Positions 1 through 8,163 of a stretch of DNA of 64,000 nucleotides are shown here, piece by piece. This stretch comes from Microbacterium nymphoidis (GTDB lineage: Bacteria > Actinomycetota > Actinomycetes > Actinomycetales > Microbacteriaceae). The notes beneath the pieces are model-generated. The model was not told the origin of the DNA. It saw nothing but the letters and a program-made list of their open reading frames with translations, and made no database searches. The stretch covers positions 186,001 to 250,000 of the forward strand of contig NZ_JAJNOD010000003.1 in NCBI RefSeq assembly GCF_021044885.1, written 5' to 3'. The number at the start of each line of letters is the position of its first letter. Position 1 is the stretch's first letter. Both the position numbers and the translations under genes were made by a program.

Positions 1-1
1 G

Positions 2-949
2 ATCGCGCAGCTGGGCGTCTCCAGCGGGAGCGGCGCGGACGAGCTCTTCGTGATCGAGGCCGACGAATCCGACGGCACCTTCCTGCTCTACGACACCTCT
101 GTTGCGCTCATCACCAATGTCGACCCCGATCACCTGGACCACTACGGCTCCCGGGCGGCGTTCGACGACGCCTTCGTGCGATTCGCCGACGAGGCCCGCG
201 AGGCCGTGGTGATCTCCTCCGACGATCCGGGCGCCGTCGCCGTCCGCGCGCGCGTGCGTCATCCCCGGGTGCTGAGCTTCGGGTTCGCCGACGACGCGGA
301 CTTCCGCATCACCGACGTGGACACCACGCGGGGCGTGGCCTTCTCGATCACCCACTGTGAGGAGACGGTGTCGATCCGCCTCGCCGTCACCGGCGCGCAC
401 AACGCCGTCAACGCCACGGGAGCCGTGGCGGTGCTCGTCGCTCTCGGCCATGACTTCACCGCCGCCGCGCGCGCGATGGAGGGCTTCCAGGGCACGGCGC
501 GACGCTTCGAGCTTCACGACACCGTCCGCGGCGTCCGCGTCTTCGACGACTACGCCCACCATCCGACCGAGGTCGATGCAGCGCTGACGGGTGCCCGCAC
601 GGTCGTCGGCTCAGGACGTGTCATCGCGCTGCACCAGCCGCACACGTACAGCCGGACGCAGCTCATGTTCGCGGAGTTCGCCGAGGTGCTCGAGAACCGC
701 GCCGACCTGACCGTGGTGCTGGACGTCTACGGCGCGCGTGAGGACCCGGTCCCCGGGGTCACCGGTGAGCTTGTGAGCGGCGCCTTCGCCGACCCCGCAC
801 GCGTGCACTACGAACCGGACTGGCAGGGCGCTGCGGACTACATCGGCGAGATCGCCCGCGAGGGCGACATCGTCGTGACCCTCGGCTGCGGAAACGTCAA
901 TCTGATCATTCCGCAGGTGCTGAACGCGCTCGGACGGAACGCGGACTAA
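2..949 (+). CDS. murC: UDP-N-acetylmuramate--L-alanine ligase MurC (5'-truncated by window edge)
   Basis: This is the carboxy-terminal two thirds of the cytoplasmic ATP-dependent ligase that adds the first L-alanine to UDP-MurNAc in peptidoglycan synthesis. The frame is open from base 2, so the true start and the P-loop part lie upstream; 315 residues are visible. Counting from base 2, EADESD (19-24) marks the central Mur-ligase domain, followed by [11 protein letters not shown] and [16 protein letters not shown] and HQPHTYSRT mark the C-terminal domain. The EADESD and DDYAHHPTE pair is typical of MurC rather than MurD, MurE or MurF. The stop TAA lies two bases before the ftsQ GTG, so the two genes are probably translationally coupled within the division cluster. 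Confidence 0.96.
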   Translation: MAQLGVSSGSGADELFVIEADESDGTFLLYDTSVALITNVDPDHLDHYGSRAAFDDAFVRFADEAREAVVISSDDPGAVAVRARVRHPRVLSFGFADDADFRITDVDTTRGVAFSITHCEETVSIRLAVTGAHNAVNATGAVAVLVALGHDFTAAARAMEGFQGTARRFELHDTVRGVRVFDDYAHHPTEVDAALTGARTVVGSGRVIALHQPHTYSRTQLMFAEFAEVLENRADLTVVLDVYGAREDPVPGVTGELVSGAFADPARVHYEPDWQGAADYIGEIAREGDIVVTLGCGNVNLIIPQVLNALGRNAD

Positions 950-951
950 GC

Positions 952-2178
952 GTGCGCCGACCGCAGCAGCCGCCGAGACCGCCGCGTCGCGAGCCGGAGC
1001 GTCCCGCGACGCCGGACATCGACGAGGTTTCCCCGGCGGCTGCGCGGTCGCGGGCCGACGCGTCCGTGAGCCCGGACGAGGTGGACACCGCCGTCGACTA
1101 CGAGGACGTGCGCGCGTGGGTGAGTCTGGACGATGCTGCCCCCATTCCCGTGGGCGCGCCGTCGACGGCGGCGGATGAGCATCAGACGCAGGAGCTCGAC
1201 GACCTGCGCGACCCTGCGGGCGACGACGAGTTCGCCGGATTCGGCACCGGTGCTGCGCGGCGCTTCGGCCATGCGCCCGTGATCGATCTCGACGCCGCTC
1301 GCCCAGAGCCGGTGGAGAACGAGGGAGCAGACGCTGCGGATCGGCCTCGTAGCCGGTTCGGACGCGGTCGCGCACAGCGGGAAGCCGCGGACGACTCGCC
1401 CGATGAGCAGGCGATCGGGCGCTGGCGGGACGTCTGGCGTGCCACGCGTGCCCGTCGCCGTGCGCTGCGCACCGAGATGCGTCGTTTCACGGTGCGCAGC
1501 AGGCGCCGCCGACTGGCCTGGATCGTCTCGATCGCGACGCTCGTGGTCGTGGCGGGCGGCTCCTATGCCGCTGCATACAGTCCGTTGTTCGCCATCGAGA
1601 AGGTGACCGTCGTCGGGGCCAGCGCGCTCGATCCCACGGCGCTCGAGCAGTCGCTGCAGTCCCAGCTCGGCCGCCCGCTGGCTGCGATCGACGCCAGCGA
1701 GGTGAAGGCGGCGCTGGTGGGGTTCCCGATGGTGGAGACCTATTCCATCGAAGCCCGCCCCCCGCACGAGATGGTGCTGCGCATCGTGGAGCGCACACCG
1801 GTGGGCGTCATCGCCTCCGACGCGGGATTCACCCTGGTGGACGCTGCAGGCGTCGCGCTGTCGACCACCCCGGAGGTGCCGCCGGGACAGCCCGTGATCT
1901 CCGCAGCCGGCGGGGCTGGCTCGGAGGCCTTCGTCGCGGCGGGTCTCATCATCCGTTCACTTCCCGAGACCATCCGCCCGGCGGTCACGGCGGTCTCCGC
2001 GACCACCGCGCAGGATGTCACTCTCACTCTCGCCGGCTCCGGGGTGACCGTGATCTGGGGTGGCAGCGACCGCTCGGCAGAGAAGGCGCGCGTGCTGACG
2101 GCCACGATGACGGCGAGCCCTCCCGGTCAGGTGTCGACGTACGACGTCTCGTCGCCGAGCGCCGTCGTCGTCCGCTGA
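952..2178 (+). CDS. ftsQ: cell division protein FtsQ with long cytoplasmic N-terminus
   Basis: FtsQ is the single-pass membrane component of the divisome that links early and late division proteins and works with FtsL and FtsB. The 408-residue protein has about 187 cytoplasmic residues rich in Pro, Asp, Glu and Arg. One transmembrane helix follows at about 188-210 (LAWIVSIATLVVVAGG). Next comes an extracytoplasmic POTRA domain starting near FAIEKVTVVGAS and the FtsQ domain with VERTPVGVI. GTG 952 is chosen because it follows the murC stop by two bases. FtsQ proteins usually have a much shorter cytoplasmic tail; the long charged tail here looks disordered. It is followed by a hairpin and the ftsZ leader. 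Confidence 0.93.
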   Translation: MRRPQQPPRPPRREPERPATPDIDEVSPAAARSRADASVSPDEVDTAVDYEDVRAWVSLDDAAPIPVGAPSTAADEHQTQELDDLRDPAGDDEFAGFGTGAARRFGHAPVIDLDAARPEPVENEGADAADRPRSRFGRGRAQREAADDSPDEQAIGRWRDVWRATRARRRALRTEMRRFTVRSRRRRLAWIVSIATLVVVAGGSYAAAYSPLFAIEKVTVVGASALDPTALEQSLQSQLGRPLAAIDASEVKAALVGFPMVETYSIEARPPHEMVLRIVERTPVGVIASDAGFTLVDAAGVALSTTPEVPPGQPVISAAGGAGSEAFVAAGLIIRSLPETIRPAVTAVSATTAQDVTLTLAGSGVTVIWGGSDRSAEKARVLTATMTASPPGQVSTYDVSSPSAVVVR

Positions 2179-2186
2179 CGTCCGAA

Positions 2187-2223
2187 CCCCGCGTGTCGCG
2201 GCCGTTCTGGCCGACACGCGGCG
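2187..2223 (+). terminator. GC-rich hairpin after ftsQ
   Basis: CCGCGTGTCG at 2189-2198 pairs perfectly with CGACACGCGG at 2212-2221, and GCC/GGC extends the stem inside around the loop GTTCT. No T-run follows. It could be a terminator, an attenuator or an mRNA processing site that separates ftsQ and ftsZ expression. Confidence 0.5.
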
Positions 2224-2260
2224 TGGCATGAGGGCAACAGCGGTTCCAGGCGCATACCGT

Positions 2261-2350
2261 CAGGACTGGTAAATGTATACCCAGCAATACTTTAACCTTC
2301 TACCTGAGGGTGAAGGTTTACCAGAGGGTTCACACGACACGGAGGCCGGC
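2261..2350 (+). promoter_or_regulatory. ftsZ leader with nested inverted repeats
   Basis: The segment before ftsZ is AT-richer than its surroundings and has two nested inverted repeats: TGGTAAA (2267-2273) with TTTACCA (2317-2323), and AACCTTC (2294-2300) with GAAGGTT (2312-2318). TATACC (2276-2281) and AATACT (2286-2291) are candidate -10 boxes. A GACAC, which resembles the core motif of the WhiA regulator, lies just before the ribosome binding site GGAGG (2341-2345). This is probably a dedicated ftsZ promoter and operator region; the exact boxes are uncertain. Confidence 0.4.
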
Positions 2351-3511
2351 ATGAGCCAGAACCAGAACTACCTCGCCGTGATCAAGGTCGTCGGCGTCGG
2401 CGGTGGTGGCGTCAACGCCGTCAACCGCATGATCGACCTCGGCCTGCGCGGCGTGGAGTTCATCGCGGTCAACACGGACGCCCAGGCGCTGCTGATGAGC
2501 GACGCGGACGTCAAGCTGGACGTGGGGCGCGAGCTCACCCGCGGCCTCGGCGCGGGAGCGGACCCCGAGGTGGGCCGTCGTGCCGCCGAAGACCACTCGG
2601 ACGAGATCGAGGAGGCGCTGCGCGGCGCCGACATGGTGTTCGTCACGGCCGGTGAGGGTGGCGGTACCGGTACCGGTGGCGCCCCCGTCGTCGCGAAGAT
2701 CGCGAAGTCGATCGGCGCCCTGACCGTCGGTGTCGTCACGAAGCCGTTCTCCTTCGAGGGCCGACGTCGTCAGCAGCAGGCCGAGCAGGGTGTCGCGCGG
2801 CTGAAGGAGGAGGTGGACACCCTCATCGTGGTGCCCAATGACCGCCTCCTGGAGATCAGCGATCGCGGCATCTCGATGATCGAGGCTTTCGCTACGGCTG
2901 ACCAGGCGCTCCTGGCCGGTGTGCAGGGCATCACCGACCTCATCACCACGCCCGGTCTCATCAACGTCGACTTCGCCGACGTCAAGAGCGTCATGCAGGG
3001 CGCTGGTTCCGCCCTCATGGGAATCGGATCCGCGCGCGGTGCCGACCGTGCGATCAAGGCTGCGGAGCTCGCCGTCGAGTCGCCCCTGCTGGAGGCGTCG
3101 ATCGAGGGTGCCCACGGCGTGCTGCTGTCGATCCAGGGTGGTTCCAACCTCGGCATCTTCGAAATCAACGATGCCGCTCAGCTGGTGAAGGAAGCCGCGC
3201 ACCCCGAGGCCAACATCATCTTCGGAACGGTCATCGACGACACCCTCGGCGACGAGGTGCGCGTCACGGTGATCGCCGCCGGTTTCGATGCCGGTGAGCC
3301 CACGCCTCGCCTCGAGCTGCCCACGGTCGCCCAGCGTCCCGCCGCAGAGGAGGAGAAGGCCCCCGCCGAGGAGGAGAAGAAGGCTCCGGCCGAGTCGGCG
3401 GCACCCGCGGGCGCCACCCCGGCACCCGCCACTCCCGTGCTGCCGGACCTCGGCGGATTCGACTCCGCGTTCGATGACAACGACATCGACATTCCCGACT
3501 TCCTCAAGTGA
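2351..3511 (+). CDS. ftsZ: cell division GTPase FtsZ
   Basis: FtsZ is the tubulin-like GTPase that polymerises into the cytokinetic ring. ATG 2351 gives 386 residues starting [20 protein letters not shown] and has GGAGG (2341-2345) at ideal spacing. An in-frame ATG at 2273 would add 26 residues with no family counterpart and is rejected. Visible motifs are [21 protein letters not shown], the signature [14 protein letters not shown] that binds GTP phosphates, and the T7-loop region [12 protein letters not shown] Glu/Lys/Ala/Pro-rich linker ends in the conserved C-terminal peptide DIDIPDFLK, the docking site for SepF and other partners. No ftsA is nearby, as usual in actinobacteria, and sepF lies two genes downstream. 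Confidence 0.98.
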   Translation: MSQNQNYLAVIKVVGVGGGGVNAVNRMIDLGLRGVEFIAVNTDAQALLMSDADVKLDVGRELTRGLGAGADPEVGRRAAEDHSDEIEEALRGADMVFVTAGEGGGTGTGGAPVVAKIAKSIGALTVGVVTKPFSFEGRRRQQQAEQGVARLKEEVDTLIVVPNDRLLEISDRGISMIEAFATADQALLAGVQGITDLITTPGLINVDFADVKSVMQGAGSALMGIGSARGADRAIKAAELAVESPLLEASIEGAHGVLLSIQGGSNLGIFEINDAAQLVKEAAHPEANIIFGTVIDDTLGDEVRVTVIAAGFDAGEPTPRLELPTVAQRPAAEEEKAPAEEEKKAPAESAAPAGATPAPATPVLPDLGGFDSAFDDNDIDIPDFLK

Positions 3512-4194
3512 GTACGCTGCAGTCACGCCTCGCGGACGTCGATCGCCAGATCGACGCCGCGATCCGTGACGCCGGGCGACAGCCCTCTGAGGTCACACGG
3601 ATCGTCGTGACGAAGTTCCATCCGGCCTCGCTCGTGCGCGAGCTGGCCGAGCTGGGCGTCCGCGACGTCGGTGAGAACCGGCAGCAGGAGCTCACCGCGA
3701 AGCGGGCCGAGCTGGCGGACCTCGGTGATCTGCGATGGCATTTCATCGGGCAGGCGCAGACCAACAAGGCGCGACAGGTCCGCGCGGCGTCGTCCGTCGT
3801 CCACTCGGTCGATCGCATCCGCCTCGCTGATGCACTGCATGCCGCCGCTCCCGCGGACGGAGACGTCCTGGACGTCCTGGTGCAGGTGAACCTCACCGAC
3901 GACGCGGGCCGTGGCGGGGTGGCCCCGCAAGAGCTGGACGCCCTGGCGGAGCATGTGCTGGGGCTGGACTCGTTGCGCCTGCGCGGCATCATGGCGGTTG
4001 CCCCGCTGGATGAGCCGCCCGCGTCGGCGTTCCGTCGCCTCGCTGGATACGCCGAGCGCGTCCGGGCTCTCGCGCCGGAGGCACGTTGGATCTCCGCCGG
4101 GATGAGTCACGACTTCGCCGAGGCGATCGCCTGCGGCGCGACACACCTGCGGATCGGTTCCGCAATCACGGGCGAGCGACCCGCCCGGGGATAA
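3508..4194 (+). CDS. pyridoxal-phosphate homeostasis protein, YggS/YlmE/PROSC family
   Basis: This is a PLP-binding alanine-racemase-fold protein of the family that buffers pyridoxal phosphate and affects amino and keto acid metabolism; it has no known catalytic reaction. The 228-residue protein carries the PLP lysine at residue 36 (IVVTKF), then [26 protein letters not shown] and the phosphate-site region [28 protein letters not shown] 3508 overlaps the ftsZ stop by four bases (GTGA), which indicates translational coupling. Its place between ftsZ and sepF is the conserved ylmE position in Gram-positive division clusters, where the gene is often retained without an obvious role in division. 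Confidence 0.94.
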   Translation: MSTLQSRLADVDRQIDAAIRDAGRQPSEVTRIVVTKFHPASLVRELAELGVRDVGENRQQELTAKRAELADLGDLRWHFIGQAQTNKARQVRAASSVVHSVDRIRLADALHAAAPADGDVLDVLVQVNLTDDAGRGGVAPQELDALAEHVLGLDSLRLRGIMAVAPLDEPPASAFRRLAGYAERVRALAPEARWISAGMSHDFAEAIACGATHLRIGSAITGERPARG

Positions 4195-4229
4195 CCTGCA
4201 ACAAGACGAGCACAATCACGGAGGACGCG

Positions 4230-4712
4230 ATGTCGAACCCGCTCAAGAAGACGATGGTCTACCTCGGTCTTGCCGACGAGGAAGAAGTCTACGAGGAGCC
4301 CGCAGCGGAGGCGCCCGTGCGCCAGCGTCCGCGTGAGGTGGCCCGGGAGGAAATCGTGGAAGAGTCAGGCGTCACCGCACCCGTCACTCCGCTGCGCCGT
4401 CCGGCCGTGGTGCGTCAGCCCGCGGCGGGTCCGGTCAGTGAGATCCTGACCGTGCACCCCAAGGCCTACAAGGATGTCCAGGGCATCGCCGAGAGCTTCC
4501 GTGACGGCGTGCCGGTCATCATGAACCTCTCGCAGATGTCGGACGCGGAGGCGCGTCGCCTCATCGACTTCGCCAGCGGCCTCGCCAGTGGTCTGTACGG
4601 TCGCATCGAGCGGGTGACCAACAAGGTCTTCCTGCTCTCGCCGGAGAACATCGCGATCTCGGGCGACGGCGGCATCGCACACGCCGACGCCGACGCCTTC
4701 TCGCAGTCCTGA
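4230..4712 (+). CDS. sepF: cell division protein SepF
   Basis: SepF is the membrane anchor of FtsZ filaments in bacteria lacking FtsA. ATG 4230 gives 160 residues and follows GGAGG (4220-4224). Upstream in-frame ATGs would overlap the previous gene and are rejected. The N-terminus MSNPLKKTMVYLGLADEEE is the usual amphipathic membrane-binding segment. A variable acidic and Pro-rich linker follows. The globular SepF domain covers roughly residues 70-150, with VHPKAYKDVQGIAESFRDG, PVIMNLSQMSDAEARRLIDF and VFLLSPENIAI. It is part of the ftsZ-ylmE-sepF-yggT unit. Confidence 0.95.
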   Translation: MSNPLKKTMVYLGLADEEEVYEEPAAEAPVRQRPREVAREEIVEESGVTAPVTPLRRPAVVRQPAAGPVSEILTVHPKAYKDVQGIAESFRDGVPVIMNLSQMSDAEARRLIDFASGLASGLYGRIERVTNKVFLLSPENIAISGDGGIAHADADAFSQS

Positions 4713-4719
4713 GCTCGTA

Positions 4720-5034
4720 GTGGGTTTCGCGGTCTCTCTCATCGCGAAGATCATCGTCTTCGCGCTGAATCTGTACCTGCTGGCGTTGCTCGCGCGCATG
4801 GTGCTGGATCTCATTCCGGCCTTCAACAGGGAATGGCGTCCGCAGGGCTTCGGCCTCGTGCTGGCGGAGATCGTCTACACCATCACCGATCCGCCGCTGA
4901 AGTTCTTCCGGCGTTTCATCCCACCCCTGCGTCTCGGACCGGTCGCGATCGACCTGTCTTTCACCGTGACCTTCATCCTCTGCCTGGTGCTGATCACCTT
5001 CGTCGGCGTGCTCGGGGATGTCTTGGCCGGTTGA
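4720..5034 (+). CDS. YggT-family small membrane protein
   Basis: This is a 104-residue membrane protein of the YggT family, a short two-helix family found beside sepF and divIVA in many Gram-positive genomes. Hydrophobic helices lie at about residues 4-28 (SLIAKIIVFALNLYLLALLA) and 78-102 (IDLSFTVTFILCLVLITFVG). The conserved family region between them includes TDPPLKFFRRFIPPLRLGPVAIDLS. GTG 4720 is seven bases past the sepF stop and no other start gives the complete first helix. The molecular role is not established; the context implies a link to division-site or envelope processes. Confidence 0.88.
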   Translation: MGFAVSLIAKIIVFALNLYLLALLARMVLDLIPAFNREWRPQGFGLVLAEIVYTITDPPLKFFRRFIPPLRLGPVAIDLSFTVTFILCLVLITFVGVLGDVLAG

Positions 5035-5060
5035 CGGGTGGGGGAGCTATGCTGAAATCT
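5031..5060 (+). promoter_or_regulatory. candidate divIVA promoter
   Basis: TTGACG (5031-5036) followed after 18 bases by AAATCT (5055-5060) resembles a housekeeping promoter. TATGCT at 5048-5053 is an alternative -10. Either would give a leader of about 60-70 bases before divIVA, which has its own GAGGAG site. The -35 box overlaps the stop codon of the upstream gene. Confidence 0.4.
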
Positions 5061-5125
5061 CGGAGCGAGCGTCCCATGGAATCGCACCTGGACCTTGACC
5101 TTCCTGAAGTGAAAGAGGAGCCATC

Positions 5126-5758
5126 ATGGCATTGACCCCGGATGACGTCGTCACCAAGCAGTTCCAGCACGTCCGGTTCAAGGAGGGCTTCGACCCGGAC
5201 GAGGTCGACGACTTCCTCGACGAGATCGTCGTCGAGTGGCGCAAGACCATCGAGGAGAACACCGAGCTGAAGGCGAAGCTCGCCAAGTACGAGTCCGGTG
5301 AACTCGCTGCTGCCGCTCCGGCCGAGGCCGCTCCTGTCGCCGCTGCTCCCGCTGCCGAGGAGCCTGCACCTGTCGTCGAGCCCGCTCCCGAGCCGGAGCC
5401 CGTCGAGGCACCTGCTGCCGCCGGCCAGCCCGCTGCTGCCAGCGCAGGCATCATCGAACTTGCACAGCGCCTGCACGACGAGCACGTCGCCGAGGGCAAG
5501 GCCCAGCGCGACCAGCTCATCTCCGACGCTCAGGCTCAGGCTGCGAAGATCATTGCGGACGCCGAGGAGAAGAGCCGTCAGGAGATTGCACGCCTCAACG
5601 AGGAGAGCAAGACCCTCGAGGGCCGTATCACGGAGCTCCGCGGCTTCGAGCGCGACTACCGTTCGAACCTGCGCAAGTACATCGAAGGCCAGCTGAAGGA
5701 CCTCGACACCTCCGGCAGCGCATCCGGCACCACGCCGGTGTCCGCCGTCGGCCTCTGA
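5126..5758 (+). CDS. divIVA: polar growth protein DivIVA / Wag31
   Basis: This is a coiled-coil scaffold that binds curved membrane and directs polar cell-wall growth in actinobacteria. The 210-residue protein has the N-terminal DivIVA membrane-binding domain (about residues 2-60), with LTPDDVVTKQFQHVRFKEGF and DPDEVDDFLDEIV. A low-complexity Ala/Pro/Glu linker (about 62-105) follows, then a long C-terminal coiled coil (about 108-195) built of AQRLHDEH, QAAKIIADAEEKS and RLNEESKTLEGRITELRG. ATG 5126 follows GAGGAG (5116-5121). The position after sepF and yggT is the standard wag31 locus. Confidence 0.95.
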   Translation: MALTPDDVVTKQFQHVRFKEGFDPDEVDDFLDEIVVEWRKTIEENTELKAKLAKYESGELAAAAPAEAAPVAAAPAAEEPAPVVEPAPEPEPVEAPAAAGQPAAASAGIIELAQRLHDEHVAEGKAQRDQLISDAQAQAAKIIADAEEKSRQEIARLNEESKTLEGRITELRGFERDYRSNLRKYIEGQLKDLDTSGSASGTTPVSAVGL

Positions 5759-5768
5759 TCCTGAACGG

Positions 5769-6596
5769 ATGACCGTCAGGAAGCCACTTCCTCGGGCGGC
5801 GGCCAGTGCGATCATCGCGATCATCGCGGTGGTGGCGCTGGCCGCCGACCAGTTCACCAAGCACCTCGTCCTGCAGAACCTGCAGGAAGGGGTGTGGGTC
5901 AACGTCATCGGCGAGTTCCTCCGCTTCACGCTGACCTTCAACCCCGGTGCCGCGTTCTCGATGGGCGAGGGCGTCACCTGGATCTTCTCGCTGGCCCTGG
6001 CCGGCGTCGCCATCGCGATCATCGTGCTGATGTTCACGCGCGTGAAGTCCCGGCTCTGGGCCGTGGTTCTCGGCGCTCTGCTGGGCGGCGTGCTCGGCAA
6101 TCTCACCGACCGCCTGTTCCGCGCACCCGGATTCCTCGTCGGACACGTGGTCGACTTCATCAACACGCCATGGATGATGCCCGCCATCTACAACGTGGCG
6201 GACATGTTCATCGTGACCAGCATGATCTCGATCGCGATCATCGTGCTCGTCGGCGTTCGCATGGACGGCACGCGCGAAGCGAAGCCCGATGCCGCTGAAG
6301 CGAGCGTGCAGGCCACGGGGAGCGGACTGGTGCTCGGGGCGATCGACGACGAGGATCGCTATGAGAGTCGACGCGAGCGCCGTGACCGCTTGGCCGCGCA
6401 GTCGACGTCGGAAGGGACCACGAAGATGACCGAGAACCGTCGCGAAGAGGCTGAGGCCGAAGCCCTCGCCGAAGAGCAGGCCGCCGTCGCCGAGGAGCTG
6501 TCGGACGTCGACGCCCAGGACGCCGACGCCGCGGACACCGCTACCGAGAGCGCCCCCGGGAACCCGGACACCCTTCCGGCGCGTCACGACGCGTGA
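5769..6596 (+). CDS. lspA: lipoprotein signal peptidase LspA with acidic C-terminal extension
   Basis: LspA is the membrane aspartyl protease (signal peptidase II) that removes signal peptides from diacylglyceryl prolipoproteins. Four hydrophobic helices lie within about residues 10-165. The catalytic Asp pair is visible as VVDFI and NVADMF, after the conserved GNLTDR. The protein is 275 residues long, whereas the family is usually 150-200. About 110 extra residues after the last helix are strongly charged and rich in Ala, Glu and Asp, with no recognised domain. ATG 5769 is ten bases past divIVA and its stop overlaps the rluD GTG by four bases. Substrates in this window include CtaC (LAGC lipobox) and the lipoprotein at 54288. 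Confidence 0.93.
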   Translation: MTVRKPLPRAAASAIIAIIAVVALAADQFTKHLVLQNLQEGVWVNVIGEFLRFTLTFNPGAAFSMGEGVTWIFSLALAGVAIAIIVLMFTRVKSRLWAVVLGALLGGVLGNLTDRLFRAPGFLVGHVVDFINTPWMMPAIYNVADMFIVTSMISIAIIVLVGVRMDGTREAKPDAAEASVQATGSGLVLGAIDDEDRYESRRERRDRLAAQSTSEGTTKMTENRREEAEAEALAEEQAAVAEELSDVDAQDADAADTATESAPGNPDTLPARHDA

Positions 6597-7519
6597 GCGT
6601 GGAGTCACGCTCGTTCGTCATCGACGGCGACGCGGACGGATCGCGCGTCGACGCCGTGCTGGCGCGACTCATCGACGTGTCCCGCACATTCGCTGCGGAG
6701 ATCGCGGAGTCCGGTGGCGTGTTCGTGGACGGCCGCCCCGTAGGCAAGTCCGACCGCGTGGGGGCGGGTGCCCGTCTCGATGTGGCGTGGGAGCCCAAGC
6801 GCGACCTGGAGGTCGTGCCCACAGCGGTCCCCGAGCTGGGGATCATCCACGACGATGACGACATCGTCGTCGTGGACAAGCCCGCGGGCGTGGCCGCCCA
6901 TCCCTCGTTGGGGTGGGACGGCCCCACGGTCGTGGGCGCGCTCGCCGCCGCCGGCTTCCGCATCGCGACCTCCGGAGCACCGGAGCGCCAGGGGGTCGTG
7001 CATCGCCTCGATGCCGGAACCAGCGGGCTCATGGTGGTCGCGAAGTCCGAACGTGCGTACACCCTGCTCAAACGCGCGTTCAAGGATCGCACCGTCGAGA
7101 AGGTCTACCACGCCATCGCGCAGGGCTACCTCGATCCGCTGGCAGGAACCATCGATGCTCCGATCGGACGGCATCCCGCACACTCGTGGAAGTTCGCCGT
7201 GCGTCCCGAGGGGAAAGACTCCGTCACGCACTACGAGACCCTCGAGGCCTTCGTCGGCGCTTCGCTGCTGGAGATCCACCTGGAGACCGGGCGCACGCAC
7301 CAGATCCGGGTTCACATGGCGGCGATGAAGCACCCCCTGGTCGGCGATCCGCTCTACGGCGGGGATCCGAAGCTCGCCGCGCGGCTCGGCCTCGGCCGGC
7401 AGTGGCTGCATGCACATCGCCTGGCGTTCGAGCATCCGGGAACCGGTGACTGGGTCACCTTCGAGTCGCCCTATCCCGCCGATTTGCAGCACGCGCTGGA
7501 CATTCTCGCCTCGACGTAG
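6593..7519 (+). CDS. rluD: RluD-family pseudouridine synthase
   Basis: This is a 23S rRNA pseudouridine synthase of the RluA/RluC/RluD family, which isomerises uridines in the large-subunit RNA. The 308-residue protein has an N-terminal S4 RNA-binding domain (about residues 16-75, [27 protein letters not shown]). The catalytic domain contains [12 protein letters not shown] and the active-site motif [15 protein letters not shown] with catalytic Asp140. [11 protein letters not shown] and HRLAFEHP follow. GTG 6593 overlaps the lspA stop by four bases. The lspA-rluD pair is widely conserved. The exact target uridines cannot be read from sequence. Confidence 0.92.
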   Translation: MSVESRSFVIDGDADGSRVDAVLARLIDVSRTFAAEIAESGGVFVDGRPVGKSDRVGAGARLDVAWEPKRDLEVVPTAVPELGIIHDDDDIVVVDKPAGVAAHPSLGWDGPTVVGALAAAGFRIATSGAPERQGVVHRLDAGTSGLMVVAKSERAYTLLKRAFKDRTVEKVYHAIAQGYLDPLAGTIDAPIGRHPAHSWKFAVRPEGKDSVTHYETLEAFVGASLLEIHLETGRTHQIRVHMAAMKHPLVGDPLYGGDPKLAARLGLGRQWLHAHRLAFEHPGTGDWVTFESPYPADLQHALDILAST

Positions 7520-7584
7520 TTGGTGTGCGACACGCCCGGGAATCTGTGTATGAACCATCGCGGTCCTGCGAGTGAAGCACTGGT

Positions 7585-8163
7585 GTGAGCACAGACAGTG
7601 ACATCATCCGGAGATCCCGCGACGACGCGCGGGCCTTCGCCGAGCTGTACGACCGGCATGCACGGCCGATCACGGGTTTCGCGATCCGGCGGGTGGGCGA
7701 ACATGCGGCGGACGACATCGTCAATGAGACGTTCCTCACCGCCTTTCGCCGGCTGAGCGCCTATGACCTGCGTCAGGAGAGCGCCCTGCCGTGGCTGTTC
7801 GGCATCGCGTCCAACATGGTGCGCCGGCATCGTGCCCAAGAGGCGCGCCATTGGCGTGTGCTGGCGCAGCTTCCCGCCTGGCGAGAGGAGCCGGGCGACG
7901 ACACCGAGGGATCGGATAGGGCGCTGGACGCTCGCCGGGAACTCGCTCGGCTGGCGCCCGCGATCGGGTCGTTGTCGAGGCGTGATCGCGAAGCACTTCT
8001 GCTGTACGCGACCGGCGAGCTGACGTACGACGAGATCGCTCGGGCACTCGGTGTGCCCCTCGGCACGATCCGCTCCCGGCTGAACCGGGTCAGACGTCAC
8101 ATCGCCGCACATGGCGTTCCGCGCGCCGCGTTGGTCAGCACAGAATCGGAGGGCACGGAATGA
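7585..8163 (+). CDS. sigma-70 family (ECF-like) RNA polymerase sigma factor
   Basis: This is a 192-residue two-domain sigma factor that would direct RNA polymerase to a dedicated promoter set. Region 2 covers about residues 12-80 (FAELYDRHARPITGFA, DDIVNETFLTAFRRL, LPWLFGIASNMVRRH). Region 4 covers about residues 110-165, with the helix-turn-helix LTYDEIARALGVPLGTIRSRLNRVRRHI. Regions 1 and 3 are absent, as in ECF-type factors. GTG 7585 has no good ribosome binding site, so the start is less certain. The stop overlaps the next ATG by four bases. The pair sits between rluD and dnaE, which are often adjacent, so it looks like an inserted module. Confidence 0.9.
   Translation: MSTDSDIIRRSRDDARAFAELYDRHARPITGFAIRRVGEHAADDIVNETFLTAFRRLSAYDLRQESALPWLFGIASNMVRRHRAQEARHWRVLAQLPAWREEPGDDTEGSDRALDARRELARLAPAIGSLSRRDREALLLYATGELTYDEIARALGVPLGTIRSRLNRVRRHIAAHGVPRAALVSTESEGTE

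Noticed and set aside
2273..2350. Upstream ATG giving FtsZ 26 extra residues
   Set aside because: The extra residues have no family counterpart, and ATG 2351 has an ideal GGAGG.
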